Assembly (NCBI RefSeq): GCF_014650915.1 | Contig: NZ_BMVW01000003.1 | Coordinates: 186,001-250,000 of the forward strand | Direction: 5' to 3' | DNA from: Streptomyces poonensis | GTDB lineage: Bacteria; Actinomycetota; Actinomycetes; Streptomycetales; Streptomycetaceae | DNA: 64,000 nt | Shown: positions 19,650 through 30,600 of the stretch, one piece after another | How the letters are laid out: each line of letters begins with the position of its first letter | How positions within the stretch are numbered: position 1 is the stretch's first letter | Made by a program: the position numbers and the translations under genes | Notes under the pieces: model-generated | Seen by the model: only the letters and a program-made list of their open reading frames with translations | What the model was told of the DNA's origin: nothing | Databases searched by the model: none

Positions 19650-20020
19650 CGGAGTGCCGTCGAGTCATGGGCGTCACTGCACGTCGCGGCGGGCGCGACG
19701 GTGATGAAGGGCGCCGGGCGAGGGCTCCGGAGTCAGATGATCACGACGACCGGGACCGGGAAGACCCTCGTGGCCGCCCGGAGCGCTGGGGAGCTCCAGG
19801 CAACCCGGATGCTCGTGCTCGTGCCCTCGCTGGACCTGCTGACCCGGAACGGGACCGCGGGGCGGAAGGGCGGCCGCAGCGGCCCGGTGATCGGGCTCTC
19901 GTCCCTGCGCGGAGAGGAAGCGGGCCTCCCCGACACCACGGACGTGGACGAGCTGCTCCCCTGGGTTCGGTCTTCCGGGGAGGCGCACGTGGCGGAGACA
20001 GTCACCTCGTCGCTCGGCAC
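19650..20020 (+). pseudogene. DEAD/DEAH-box helicase remnant
   Basis: The plus frame encodes a Walker A region of helicase-associated-domain proteins (RSQMITTTGTGKTLVAARSA, then MLVLVPSLDLLTRNG and GLSSLRGEEAGLPDTTDVDE), which matches the N-terminus of large streptomycete superfamily 2 helicases. Homology stops near TVTSSLGT, after which the frame becomes arginine-rich noise. More than 80% of the usual protein is missing, so this is a decayed fragment. It lies immediately upstream of, and divergent from, the carrier/terminal-domain gene. Confidence 0.7.
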
Positions 20021-20115
20021 GCCGGCACGCGCCCACGCCGCGCCGTTCACAGCGTCGTGGAGGCGGTGGGTGCGAGGCTGGACGAGGAGGTCACGCAGAT
20101 GGTCGAGGGAGGGGG

Positions 20116-20331
20116 TCAGGGCGGTTCGTGACGCGGGTCGAGTGCTCGCTGCCCCTCCAGGACCTCGTCGGTGATCTCCGGCCCGACGAGTTGCCCCAGG
20201 CCGCCGGGGCGCCGGCAGGCCGGCCGAGCGGTGAGGGCGATCCGGGCGGTCTCCAGGTGCGGGCTGACCTGATCGCGGTGGACACCCCCGCAGTCCTTGT
20301 GCGGTGACGTCGGGCGCGCGAGTGCCTTCAT
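20116..20331 (-). CDS. Small hypothetical protein, 71 aa
   Basis: ATG at 20331 with AGGAAG 4-5 nt upstream; third positions are about 85% G/C, so coding is plausible. The sequence (MKALARPTSPHKDCGGVHRD and beyond) shows no domain I recognise and no membrane segment. It may be a fragment of a larger gene, since it sits between a helicase remnant and other debris. Confidence 0.35.
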   Translation of the reverse strand: MKALARPTSPHKDCGGVHRDQVSPHLETARIALTARPACRRPGGLGQLVGPEITDEVLEGQRALDPRHEPP

Positions 20332-20674
20332 CTTCTTCCTGTCTCCGTGGTCCGGCTTCGGTGGGTGCCACCGGTCTCCATCGTGCGGGGCGGGGTTGCA
20401 GTACTGGTTTCAGCACCCTCTGCAGCGGCGCGGGAAGCACCGCCCGCCGACGGGTGGCAGTGGAGCACTGCGCCGGTCAGGCCGGCTCTGCCCCGGCAGG
20501 GAGTCGGTGATGGGCAGTCACAAGCCCGAGAGGAGGAGCAGACGATCCGCCCCGGCCTCGCCCATACCCGCACCGTCTACCTGCGCGGCGACCTCGTATG
20601 TCTGTCGAGCCGACCGGCCGACCGGCGCGGCAGGTCGGAAACGGCTCAATGTCCCGGGTGTCCGAAGGCCGCAG
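20332..20674. other. Intergenic stretch, no supported gene
   Basis: No frame here is convincing. It contains a 46-bp segment (20551-20596) that recurs in imperfect form at 56518-56563, which suggests debris of a shared dispersed element. Confidence 0.4.
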
Positions 20675-23600
20675 TCAAGCACCCTCCGCCTTCAGGTGCG
20701 CCAGATGTTCAGCGGCGGGCTTGGTGCGGGCCGCGTCGATGCGCCGGTAGATGTCGATGGCCTGGCCCAGCTCTTCCACGGCGGCCGCTCGGTCGCCGGT
20801 GAGGGCCAGGCAGCGTGCCGATCCTTCCAGGGCGCGGGCTTCCTCCAGTGGGCTGTGTATCTCCCGGGCCAGTCGCAGGGCCTGTTGGTGCCGCGCACGC
20901 CCTTCGTGCGGCTCCTGGGACACAGCGGACAGCCTGCCCAGGCTGTTCATCACCTCGGCCTGGCCGAGCCGGCTGCCGAGGCCCTGGTACAGGTCCTGGG
21001 CCTGCTGCAGGAGAACGGACGCCTCCTCGAGGTCACCCGTCAGGCGGCGCACGATGCCCAGATGGTTGAGGGTACTGGCCTGACCGAGCCGGTCACCGAG
21101 CCCTTGGTACATGTTCCGAGCCTGCTGCAGAAGGTGAGATGCCCTCTCGAAGTCACCCATCAGATACCGCACGACGCCGAGTTCGTTGAGGGCGTTGGCC
21201 TGGCCGACTCGGCTGCCGACACCCTGGCACAGTTCCCGGGCCTGCTGCTGGAGACAGGACGCCTCCGTATAGTCGCCGATCAGGCGACGCACGACGCCGA
21301 GCCGGTTGAGGGCGTTGGCCTGGCCGAGCGGGCTGCCCAGATCCTGGTAGAGGATCCGGGCCTGCTGTGAGAGAACGTATGCCTCCTTGCAGTCGCCCAT
21401 CAGGTACCGCACGACGCCGAGCCGGTTGAGGGTGTTGGCCTGGCCGAGCCGGTCGCCGATGTCCTCGTACAGGCGCAGGGCGCGCTGCAGGAGGTCGGAA
21501 GCCTCCGCGTAGTGATCGGTCAGACGGCGCACGACGCCGAGTTCGTTGAGGGTACTGGCCTGGCCGAGCCGGTCACCGACATCCTCGTACAGGTGCTGGG
21601 CCCGCTGCTGGAATTGGGACGCCTCCGCGTAGTGATCGGTCAGACGGCGCACGACGCCGAGTTCGTTGAGGGTGTTGGCCTGGCCGAGCCGGTCACCGAT
21701 GTCCTCGTACAGGCACAGGGACCGCTGCAGGAGGACGGAAGCCTCCGCGTAGTGATCGGTCAGGTACCGCACGACGCCGAGTTCGTTGAGGGTGTTGGCC
21801 TGGCCGAGCCGGTCACCGATGTCGAGGTACAGGTGCAGGGCCTGCAGCTGGAGATCGGACGCCTCCGCGTAATCGTCGGTCAGCCGGCGCACGACGCCAC
21901 GTTCGCTGAGGGCGTCGGCCTGGCTTCGGCGGTCACGCTGACCGGAGGCGGTGACGGCGGCGCGCTGGTGCAGGGTTGCGGCCTGAGGCCAGGGGCCTTC
22001 GCGCCGGAGGAAGGAGGCCATGGCCGCGACCAGGTGAACACTGCGGGTGGCTTGGTCGCGGGCCGGGGCGTCAAGGCAGGCGAGGAGATTGGTGCGTTCA
22101 GTGCGCATCCACCTCAATGCATCGGCCCAGGTGGACAGGGTCGGTGCTGCCATCGGCCCAGGGATGGAGGGCGGGGCGTGGCGGGGAGTGATGTGCAGGT
22201 GGCCGTCGGCGGTCTGGGCGGTGTGCTGGTAGTAGTCCAGGAGCCGGGAGAGGGCTTGGGCACGGTCGTCGGCGGAGTCGGTGTCGATGGTGAGGAGGCG
22301 GGCGTAGGCGCGCAGGAGGTCGTGAGGCTGGTAGCGGCCGGGAGCGGTCTCGTCGAGGAGATGGTGGATGTAGAGGGCTTCCAGGTGGTGGCGGGTCTCG
22401 GAAAGAAGGGCGTCATCGAGAGCGGCCGCGGCATAGGCGTCTATGTCGGGGCCGGGATGGAGGCCGATGCGGCGGAAGAGGCGCTGCTGGTCGGAGGTGA
22501 GGTCCTGGTAGGAGAGGGTGAAGGCGGTGTAGACCGCGCGGTCGCTGCCGACGAATGCGCCCAGGCGGTTCTGAGCGGTGGCGAGCTCGTCGGCGAACTC
22601 GGCGATGGACCACTTGCGTTTGTGGCACAGGTGTCCGGCGAGCAGGGCGATGGCCAGCGGCAGGTACCCGCACAACCGCACCGTCTCGTTGACCGCATGT
22701 ATCTCGTTGCCGGTCGGGGTGCGGTGGGCGAGACGGGTGAACAGGGCGGCGGCGGCGCCCGGTTCGAGGGGGTCCAGGGACAAGGGGGCTGCGTCACTCG
22801 GGGCCATCAGACGGGCTCGACTGGTGATCAGGGTCAGGCTGCCCGGGCTGCTCGGCAGGAGGGGGAGGATCTGGGCGTGTTCGGCGGCGTCGTCGAGGAC
22901 CAGCAGCACTTTCTTGTCGGTGAGGCGGTCCCGCCACAGAGCGGAGCGCCCTTCCAGGGTCGCGGGGAGATTGCGGGGGTCGATGCCCAGGTCGGTCAGT
23001 AGCACAGCCAGGACATCGATGGGTTCGGCGGGGGTCTGGCCGGGTGTGTGGGCGTGCAGGTCGTGGAAGAACTGCCCGTCCGGGAACCGATGGGCGAGCC
23101 GATGTGCAGCGTGGGTGACCAGAGCGGTCTTGCCGATGCCGGGCATCCCGTCCACGGTATGGATGTTGACCACCCGTCCTGGCGCCGCCGTGGCCAGCAG
23201 GTACTCCAGCTCACTTTCCCGACCGGTGAAGGCCGCGATGTCCGGGGGCAGGCCGTGCGTGACCACCGGGCGATCGGGGGCCGGCGCCTCCAGCACGGTG
23301 CTCTGATGGAAGTCCCTCCCGGCCGTCAGGGATGTTCCGCCCGCCTGTCGCACGCCCTGCCTCACGAACACTGCGGGCGACACGCCCGGAGGCGCCATGC
23401 TTTCGGAGGGCAGGGCATTGCCTTGGTGGTAGTCGCGCCCGACCTGGACGCCCCAGCCACCCCGAACGGTCTGGTGCTGCATGACGGAATACGCTCCATC
23501 GCGCTGCTCCCGATCGAGGACGGGAGCGAGCCGGTCGTCCAGCAGCCGCCGCAGTTCATCGGCCGCCTGCGGGTTCCACTGCAACAACTGCTGCAGCTGC

Positions 23601-23824
23601 ACCCGCCACGCCCCCTCCAGGGCCTGCTCCGTGTCGGGATCCTTGGCCTCACGGGCCTGAACGACCTGCCCGCGCAGCACTTCCAGGTCACGGCCGACTT
23701 CTTCGGCCCGCTCCGGATGCGCCTGTCGCCACAGAGCGACCACACCGTCCCGGGCCAGCGTCCACTCATCGGTCGCCATCACGCGCACCAGTGCCGACCC
23801 CGCGGCCATCGACAGCGGATCCAT
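20675..23824 (-). CDS. STAND ATPase (NB-ARC) with C-terminal TPR array
   Basis: 1049 residues. The first 170 or so form the helical N-terminal region seen in many streptomycete NB-ARC/TPR proteins (ALVRVMATDEWTLARDGVV; two glycine-rich GRD(Y/F)H motifs). The NTPase follows: FTGRESELEYLL, P-loop GMPGIGKTALV near residue 228, Walker B KKVLLVLDDAAEH and ITSRARL. A winged-helix/arm region leads to about nine 40-residue tetratricopeptide repeats (consensus ANTLNELGVVRRLTDHYAEA, then S..LQ.A..LY.DIGDRLGQ) over residues about 635-960. Such proteins are signal-transducing switches: nucleotide-dependent oligomerisation triggered by ligand binding to the repeats. No recognised effector enzyme is fused, so its output is unclear (regulation or defence). 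Confidence 0.9.
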   Translation of the reverse strand: MDPLSMAAGSALVRVMATDEWTLARDGVVALWRQAHPERAEEVGRDLEVLRGQVVQAREAKDPDTEQALEGAWRVQLQQLLQWNPQAADELRRLLDDRLAPVLDREQRDGAYSVMQHQTVRGGWGVQVGRDYHQGNALPSESMAPPGVSPAVFVRQGVRQAGGTSLTAGRDFHQSTVLEAPAPDRPVVTHGLPPDIAAFTGRESELEYLLATAAPGRVVNIHTVDGMPGIGKTALVTHAAHRLAHRFPDGQFFHDLHAHTPGQTPAEPIDVLAVLLTDLGIDPRNLPATLEGRSALWRDRLTDKKVLLVLDDAAEHAQILPLLPSSPGSLTLITSRARLMAPSDAAPLSLDPLEPGAAAALFTRLAHRTPTGNEIHAVNETVRLCGYLPLAIALLAGHLCHKRKWSIAEFADELATAQNRLGAFVGSDRAVYTAFTLSYQDLTSDQQRLFRRIGLHPGPDIDAYAAAALDDALLSETRHHLEALYIHHLLDETAPGRYQPHDLLRAYARLLTIDTDSADDRAQALSRLLDYYQHTAQTADGHLHITPRHAPPSIPGPMAAPTLSTWADALRWMRTERTNLLACLDAPARDQATRSVHLVAAMASFLRREGPWPQAATLHQRAAVTASGQRDRRSQADALSERGVVRRLTDDYAEASDLQLQALHLYLDIGDRLGQANTLNELGVVRYLTDHYAEASVLLQRSLCLYEDIGDRLGQANTLNELGVVRRLTDHYAEASQFQQRAQHLYEDVGDRLGQASTLNELGVVRRLTDHYAEASDLLQRALRLYEDIGDRLGQANTLNRLGVVRYLMGDCKEAYVLSQQARILYQDLGSPLGQANALNRLGVVRRLIGDYTEASCLQQQARELCQGVGSRVGQANALNELGVVRYLMGDFERASHLLQQARNMYQGLGDRLGQASTLNHLGIVRRLTGDLEEASVLLQQAQDLYQGLGSRLGQAEVMNSLGRLSAVSQEPHEGRARHQQALRLAREIHSPLEEARALEGSARCLALTGDRAAAVEELGQAIDIYRRIDAARTKPAAEHLAHLKAEGA
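20931..21930 (-). repeat. 120-bp tandem coding repeat (TPR units)
   Basis: Eight junctions recur at exact 120-bp spacing (21051, 21171, 21291, 21411, 21531, 21651, 21771, 21891), each carrying a near-copy of acgacgccgagttcgttgag. Units 21531, 21651 and 21771 are almost identical in DNA sequence, including synonymous sites, which points to recent duplication or gene conversion. The edges of the array are more diverged. Confidence 0.85.
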
Positions 23825-24483
23825 CCTCCACCCCCGCGACTGTCTGCGAACAGTCCCACTGCAAGCCTCACGCTCGTCTCTCTAGACGGTCCATCGGCCG
23901 TATTGCATCGAACAGAGCCCGAACAGCCCGGTCGTTCCCGCTGATCGGGCAGGGCCACCGCCCGGGCTCGGGTCTGTGAGACGTCGATACCATCCACCCG
24001 ATCCGAAACGCGCTGGACGCCACGGGACAGATGGGTATGAACCGACACGCTGTCTCTCTGTAGACGCCAGGCATCGCGCAAGGAGCGCGAGGGCACCCAG
24101 GTGGTGGGCGCGAGCCGCCCAGCCAAGGCTGATGTGGTGTCCGGCGCCGGGCCGGCGGTTCACCTGGACGCGGGATGACGCGCTCAGGGACGCGGTCAGG
24201 GACGCGGTCAGCACGGTCAGCGACGCCTCGTGGAGCCGCCACCACCGTTCGTGTCCACCGTTCGTGTTCCGGACATCGGCATGGCCAACCAGTTCGACGT
24301 CACGAAGCGTGGTGGAGCCGTAGTACGGGCGGCCGTTCGGTCTGATCATGTCGGCCGGGGAGGCGAGACCGGCTTACTGCGAGACACGTGCCACAACGGC
24401 GGCCTGGTGCGCGTCCCGGTCGGCCGGGCAGGGGAGAATGATGGCCGTACCCGAACGGTCGCCCCTTCCGGAGGAGTGGGTAA
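23825..24483. other. Intergenic region with a short tandem repeat
   Basis: 659 bp between divergent genes. A 12-bp direct repeat (gggacgcggtca, twice) lies near 24188-24211. A minus frame from 24349 begins with reasonable codon bias (MIRPNGRPYYGSTTLRDVEL) but lacks a ribosome-binding site and degenerates after about 60 codons; I do not support it as a gene. The promoters of the STAND gene and pgm must lie here. Confidence 0.5.
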
Positions 24484-26124
<1,641 letters not shown>

Positions 26125-26286
26125 CGTGGCCGCGAGACCCTGGTGACGACGCTGATCGCCACCGGGGCCGCCATCGGCGGCGCCCGAGAGGCTGCCCTTG
26201 GCGCCTTGCTGGAAGACGGCCAACGACACCAAGGTGAGGTCACTGGGGCAGGATCATCGTGCGGAGTAGGTGGGATCCGGCTCGTC

Positions 26287-26304
26287 CGTGGAGCCGGCTC
26301 CACG
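26287..26304. repeat. 18-bp perfect palindrome
   Basis: CGTGGAGCCGGCTCCACG is perfectly self-complementary with no spacer. It lies between pgm and the STAND remnant. It could fold into the terminator of pgm or be a protein-binding dyad; neither role can be decided from the sequence. Confidence 0.45.
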
Positions 26305-26319
26305 CAGGCGAGTCGAGAT

Positions 26320-27230
26320 CGTGGCCGGTCAGCTCGGCGGCAGGTCACCAGCAGCCGGGTCCCGGCGAGGCGTTGCGCGACACGCCACTCCTCGGCGCCC
26401 AGTTCGATGCGCGGTTCCGTCCGCCGGGTGGGCGCGGGACTGCCGGCCGGGACCCGGACGAGCCGGGTGAACAGCCGCCTGGCCGCCTCCTCGTCCTCCG
26501 GCGGCACGCACGTGTCCCAGACCCGGTCGGCGTGCTCGCCCAGGGCGCCGCTGACACGGCCGAGTTACGGTCACGATCTCGCGCAGGCGTTGCGGGTCCG
26601 GCGGGGCGAGGGCGTGCAGGTGCCCGCCGATCTCCGGGCCCAGCCGCGGATGGGCCAGTACCGGCTCCAGAAAGTCGGCGCGCAGCGTGATCAGTACGCG
26701 GACGGTGTCGGGCAGTGTGTCGCCCGTGAGCAGGTCGGCGAACTCGTCCACGGCGGCCGGGTCGAGGCCGAGGATCTCCTCGAACTGGTCGACCACGACG
26801 AGCAGTCGGCTGCCGCGCCGCAGGTGGAGCAGCCGGGCCACCATGTCCGCCGGGCCGTGGCGGCGGAGCACCTCGGCGAGTTCGGCGGTCCGGTCGGGAC
26901 GCTCGGTCTCGACCAGGCCGGGTTCCAGCAGCGGCAGCAGCGCCGCGGCGAAGACATTGAGCGGGGCGCTGCCGGGTGTCGGCCGCAGGACCGCCACCTG
27001 GGCGCCCTCGGCGCGCAGCCGGGGCGCCACTCCGGCCAGGGCCAGCGACGACTTGCCGGAGCCCGAGGGTCCGACGACGGTGACGCGGCGCTCGGCGGCC
27101 AGCGCCCGCGCCACCTCGTCGCTCTCCGCCCGTCGGCCGTGGAAGAGCGCCGCGTCGGCCCGGCGGGGAGCCCGAACGCCCGCACCCGGTGGCCCCACAA
27201 CTCCTCTCGCCCCGTTCGCGCCTGACACGT
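26320..27230 (-). pseudogene. nSTAND1-type NTPase/WD40 protein remnant
   Basis: A clear STAND NTPase core (DAALFHGRRAESDEVARAL, P-loop VGPSGSGKSSLALAGVAP, VVVDQFEEIL) is broken in at least three places. A frameshift occurs just before DAALFHGR, where the expected RAFG sits in another frame. An internal deletion follows LREIVTVT, so that GALGEHADRVWD resumes in a different frame. The protein then stops soon after LAGTRLLVTC, where a WD40 propeller normally follows. The order of surviving blocks fits the family. It is therefore a dead gene, not an alternative form. Confidence 0.8.
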
Positions 27231-27350
27231 AGTAGCCGCGTACCGGCCCGCGTCGGTCGGCTCGGATACCTGAACGTCCCGCCGCTCTCCCTGCGGGGCG
27301 GCGGAGCGGTCGGCACCTCGTAGCAGCGCCCGGCATCCCGATGACAGTCA

Positions 27351-27379
27351 GGGCCCACCGCTGGTGATGCGGTGGGCCC
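27351..27379 (-). terminator. Strong terminator after the RHS/small membrane protein pair
   Basis: GGGCCCACCGC and GCGGTGGGCCC form an 11-bp perfect stem with a 7-nt loop, 28 nt past the stop of the small membrane protein. It defines the end of the two-gene transcript. Confidence 0.8.
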
Positions 27380-27406
27380 CGGCCTCATTTGTGATGCCCT
27401 GCCTCG

Positions 27407-27628
27407 TTATCTGCCGCGGCGCCGCAGTTCTTCATGGTGCGGTACGACGAGAACGCCCGCGATGATCGCGGGAAGAAAACTCAGCCTCAGGACACCTGAG
27501 GCAAGGTCGATCTGCTTCTCACTGTCGGTGACGAGTCCCCACAGTGCACCGGCGGCGAGCAGGACCAACGCCAATGCGGCGAAGCCCAGTGACGCTTTTC
27601 CCGCATTCGTCGACACGAGCCCTCTCAC
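27407..27628 (-). CDS. Small two-helix membrane protein, candidate immunity protein
   Basis: A GTG at 27628 with GAAGGAGGATCACCA upstream (a very strong ribosome-binding site) gives 73 residues. Two hydrophobic segments are visible (about 15-33, FAALALVLLAAGALWGLV, and about 49-63, LPAIIAGVLVV), with a short acidic loop between and a basic C-terminus. It begins 17 nt after the stop of the RHS gene and shares its terminator, so both are on one transcript. Cognate immunity genes occupy this position in polymorphic-toxin loci, and membrane immunity proteins usually partner with membrane-acting toxins. No homologue family is recognised; the role is inferred from position. Confidence 0.75.
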   Translation of the reverse strand: MRGLVSTNAGKASLGFAALALVLLAAGALWGLVTDSEKQIDLASGVLRLSFLPAIIAGVLVVPHHEELRRRGR

Positions 27629-27644
27629 TGGTGATCCTCCTTCA

Positions 27645-30600
27645 CTACTGGTGCCATGCATAAATGGGGCCGATGTGGTAGCGGACTATCTTGGTTCCCC
27701 TTCTCGGATACCACTTCAGGAGGTAGCCGAGATACCACTGGTAGAAATCGGCCAGTGCGAAGACGGCGGCTCCGATGGCAACAGCGGCCGCCCACCCGAC
27801 GCCCGGAACCGCTGCCGCTACCGCCGAGGCCACGGCGCCGGCCTTCTTCGCGCCTTCGATCGTGTCGATCAACCGCGCCGTTTTCTTCCTGCTCAACTTC
27901 AGCGTGCAGGTGGTCCAACCGCAGGAGAAACCGGTCTTGTTGTACTTCTTGATGGGCTTACGGCCATCGAGGTCGTACTTGTTCACCGGGTCCGTGGGGT
28001 ATCCGTAAGCGTTCGGCCCGGCACCGTACACCGGGTCGACGCTCAGGAAGCGTCCTGTCGTGGGGTCGTACAGGCGCTGGCCCATGAGGGTGATGCCGCT
28101 GAGGGTGCGCGTCGACTTCTGGTAGCTGCCCAGGGCACCGTAAGCGGTGGCCGCGGTCTCCGAGGACGGGTTGCCGTACTCGTCGTAGTGCTGGACGGTG
28201 GCGGCCACGGAGGTGTCCAGGGGTTGCCGGACCGCGATGTCGCCGTGGATGTTGGCGAGCTGCAGGACGATGTCGCCGGTCGCCGAGGTGACGGCGGCGA
28301 GAGCACCCGTGAGGTCGGTGACGTTACGGCTGACGGTGCTGCCGGTACCGGTCCAGGCTGGGTTGCCCACCGGGCCGTTGTAGTGCTGGGTGAACGTGCT
28401 GCTCGTGCTCCATGTGCCGTCGGTCGCCCGGGTCTGGGTGGTCTGGACGGCGAGGCGGCCGGCGGCGTCCAGGGCCCAGAGGTTGCGGCTGGTGCCGAGG
28501 GTCTCGGAGGCGACCAGGTCGTTGGTGTGGTACGTCAGCGTCGTGCTGCCGCTGGTGGTGGTGTGGCCGAAGGCGTCGTAGGCGTAGCCGGAGTTCACCA
28601 GGCGGTCGGCCGAGTCGTAGGTGTACGACGTGGTGGCCATGGTGGTGTCGTCGGTGCTGCTGTCACAGTCGTCGGAGACTGTCTTCAGCGCTGTGCGGTT
28701 GCTGTTCGTGTCGAAGGTGTAGGCACGGGTGGTGCAGCCGGTGCTGAGGGTGTCGGTGGCCTGGGTGAGGCGGCCGGCGGTGTCATAGGTGTAGTCGGTC
28801 CGGGTGGTGGAGCCGTCGGTCTGGGTGTGGCCGGCTTGGCGGCCGTCGACGGTGTGGCCGGCGGTGTCGGAGAGGACGGTGGTGCCGTCCGGGGCGGTGT
28901 AGGTGCGGTCTGTCTGCTGTCCGGCCGGGTCGGTGGTGACGGTGAGGGTGTGGTCTCCGGGCAGTGTCCCGGAGACGAGGGTGCCGTCGGCGTCGTAGGA
29001 GGCGGTGAAGGTGCCCGCGACCGAGTCCGTCATGGTCTTGAGGTTGCCTGCGGTGCCGTAGGCGTAGGTGACGGTGGACGGGGCCGAGTCGGTGGTCCTC
29101 ACCGGTCGGTCCAGGACGTCGTAGGCCGTGGTGGCGGTGTTGCCCGCGCCGTCCTCGTACGAGGTCCGGCGGCCCAGGTCGTCGTATCCGTTGACGATGG
29201 TCCGGCCGTCGGAGGACTGGGTGGCGATCCGCCCGTTGTCCTCGTCGTAGGTGATCGTGGTGCTCGGGGTCTCCTCGCCCGTGCCGCCGGTGACGGCCGT
29301 TCCGGCCGGGCGGCCCGCCGCGTCGACCATGGTGGTGGTCGTGCGCGTCACGCCGTTCGCGGTCTCGGCCTTGGTGGCGACCTGGCCCCGGCGGTCGTAG
29401 GTGTAGACGGTGGTGACCGCCTCGGCCGGGTTGTCGCCGCCGCCGGTGACCGCGGCCGCGGGCGCGGTACGGCACAGCAGACCGTCCCACTCCACGGAGG
29501 CGCACGTACCGACGGCGTCGGCGTCGTAGTAGGTGTAGGACAGGGTGCCCGCGTCCGACCCCGAGGAGCCCACGGTGCGGGTGGTGGCCACCCGGCCGGC
29601 GTCGTCGTAGGTCGTCACGGTGGTGCCGGTCTCGGCGCCGGTGGTGGACTGCTGAGCGCCGGTGGACCAGTCGTACGTCGCCGTGGACACCTTCGTGTCG
29701 GCGTCGGTGGCGTACCCCGCAATCGCGGCGCCGGTGCTGACGGTCGTCACGAGATCCGAGACGGTGGCGTCGGCGGGCTTGTGCTCGTCGTAGGCGTACG
29801 AGGTGTGCGTGCGTGCCGGAACGACCGTGCCGGCCGCCAGAGTGGACTCGGCGGTGGTTCCGGCCAGTTCGGCGGTGAGAGTGACCTCGTGCAGCGGGCC
29901 GTACTCGTCGGTGAGGCGCTGGCCGTCCGCCGAGTACTCGGACACGGTGGCCAGTTGCTGCGCACGGTCGGCGGGCGGCAGGTCGCTCAGGCCCAGCTGT
30001 GCGAGCACGTCCGAGGCGCCGGAGGAGGTGCCGAGGGCCAGTGCGCGGTTGGCGGCGGTGAGTTCGGCGACGGTGTTGCCGTACTCGTCGTGCTCCGTGG
30101 TGGTGATCGATCCACCGGGTGAGGCCGTGTTGGTCTCTTCGCCGCTCGCGTCGATGTAGGTGATGGTGGCGCGGTCGTACGAGGACGACGTCAGGTCGCC
30201 GCCGGTGTGGGAGGCGGGGACGCTGTCGGCCGGGAAGATGGCGGTGGCGTCGGTGGGCGCCTCCTCCTGGGCCCAGGTGGCGACCGTGGTGGCGTCCATC
30301 CGGTGCGGCGCGGTGGTGCCGGACAGCGGTACGTCGTAGACCACGGTGGTGGCTGCCGTGCCCGACGTGCCGGTGTCCGAGCCCTCGGCCAGCGCCGGGC
30401 GGGACGCCTTGAGCAGCATGCCCGCGCCCGCGGTCAGGGCCGAACCGGCCTTGCCGTAGGTGAAGGTCCAGGGCAGCTCACCGGGCGGGGTGAGGGTGGC
30501 GACACGGCCGTCGGCGTCATAGGCGTATCCGGTCTTCAGCGCGGGGCTGATGCGCGGGTCCCAGACCTGGCGGAGCCTGCCGGAGGCGCCGTAGGCGTAG

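Noticed and set aside
20931..21930. Regular 120-bp repeats considered as a CRISPR or satellite
   Set aside because: The units are in frame, encode TPR helices continuously and have no spacers.
23882..24349. Minus-strand 155-codon frame starting MIRPNGRPYYGS
   Set aside because: Only the first third has reasonable codon bias; no ribosome-binding site and no homology I recognise.
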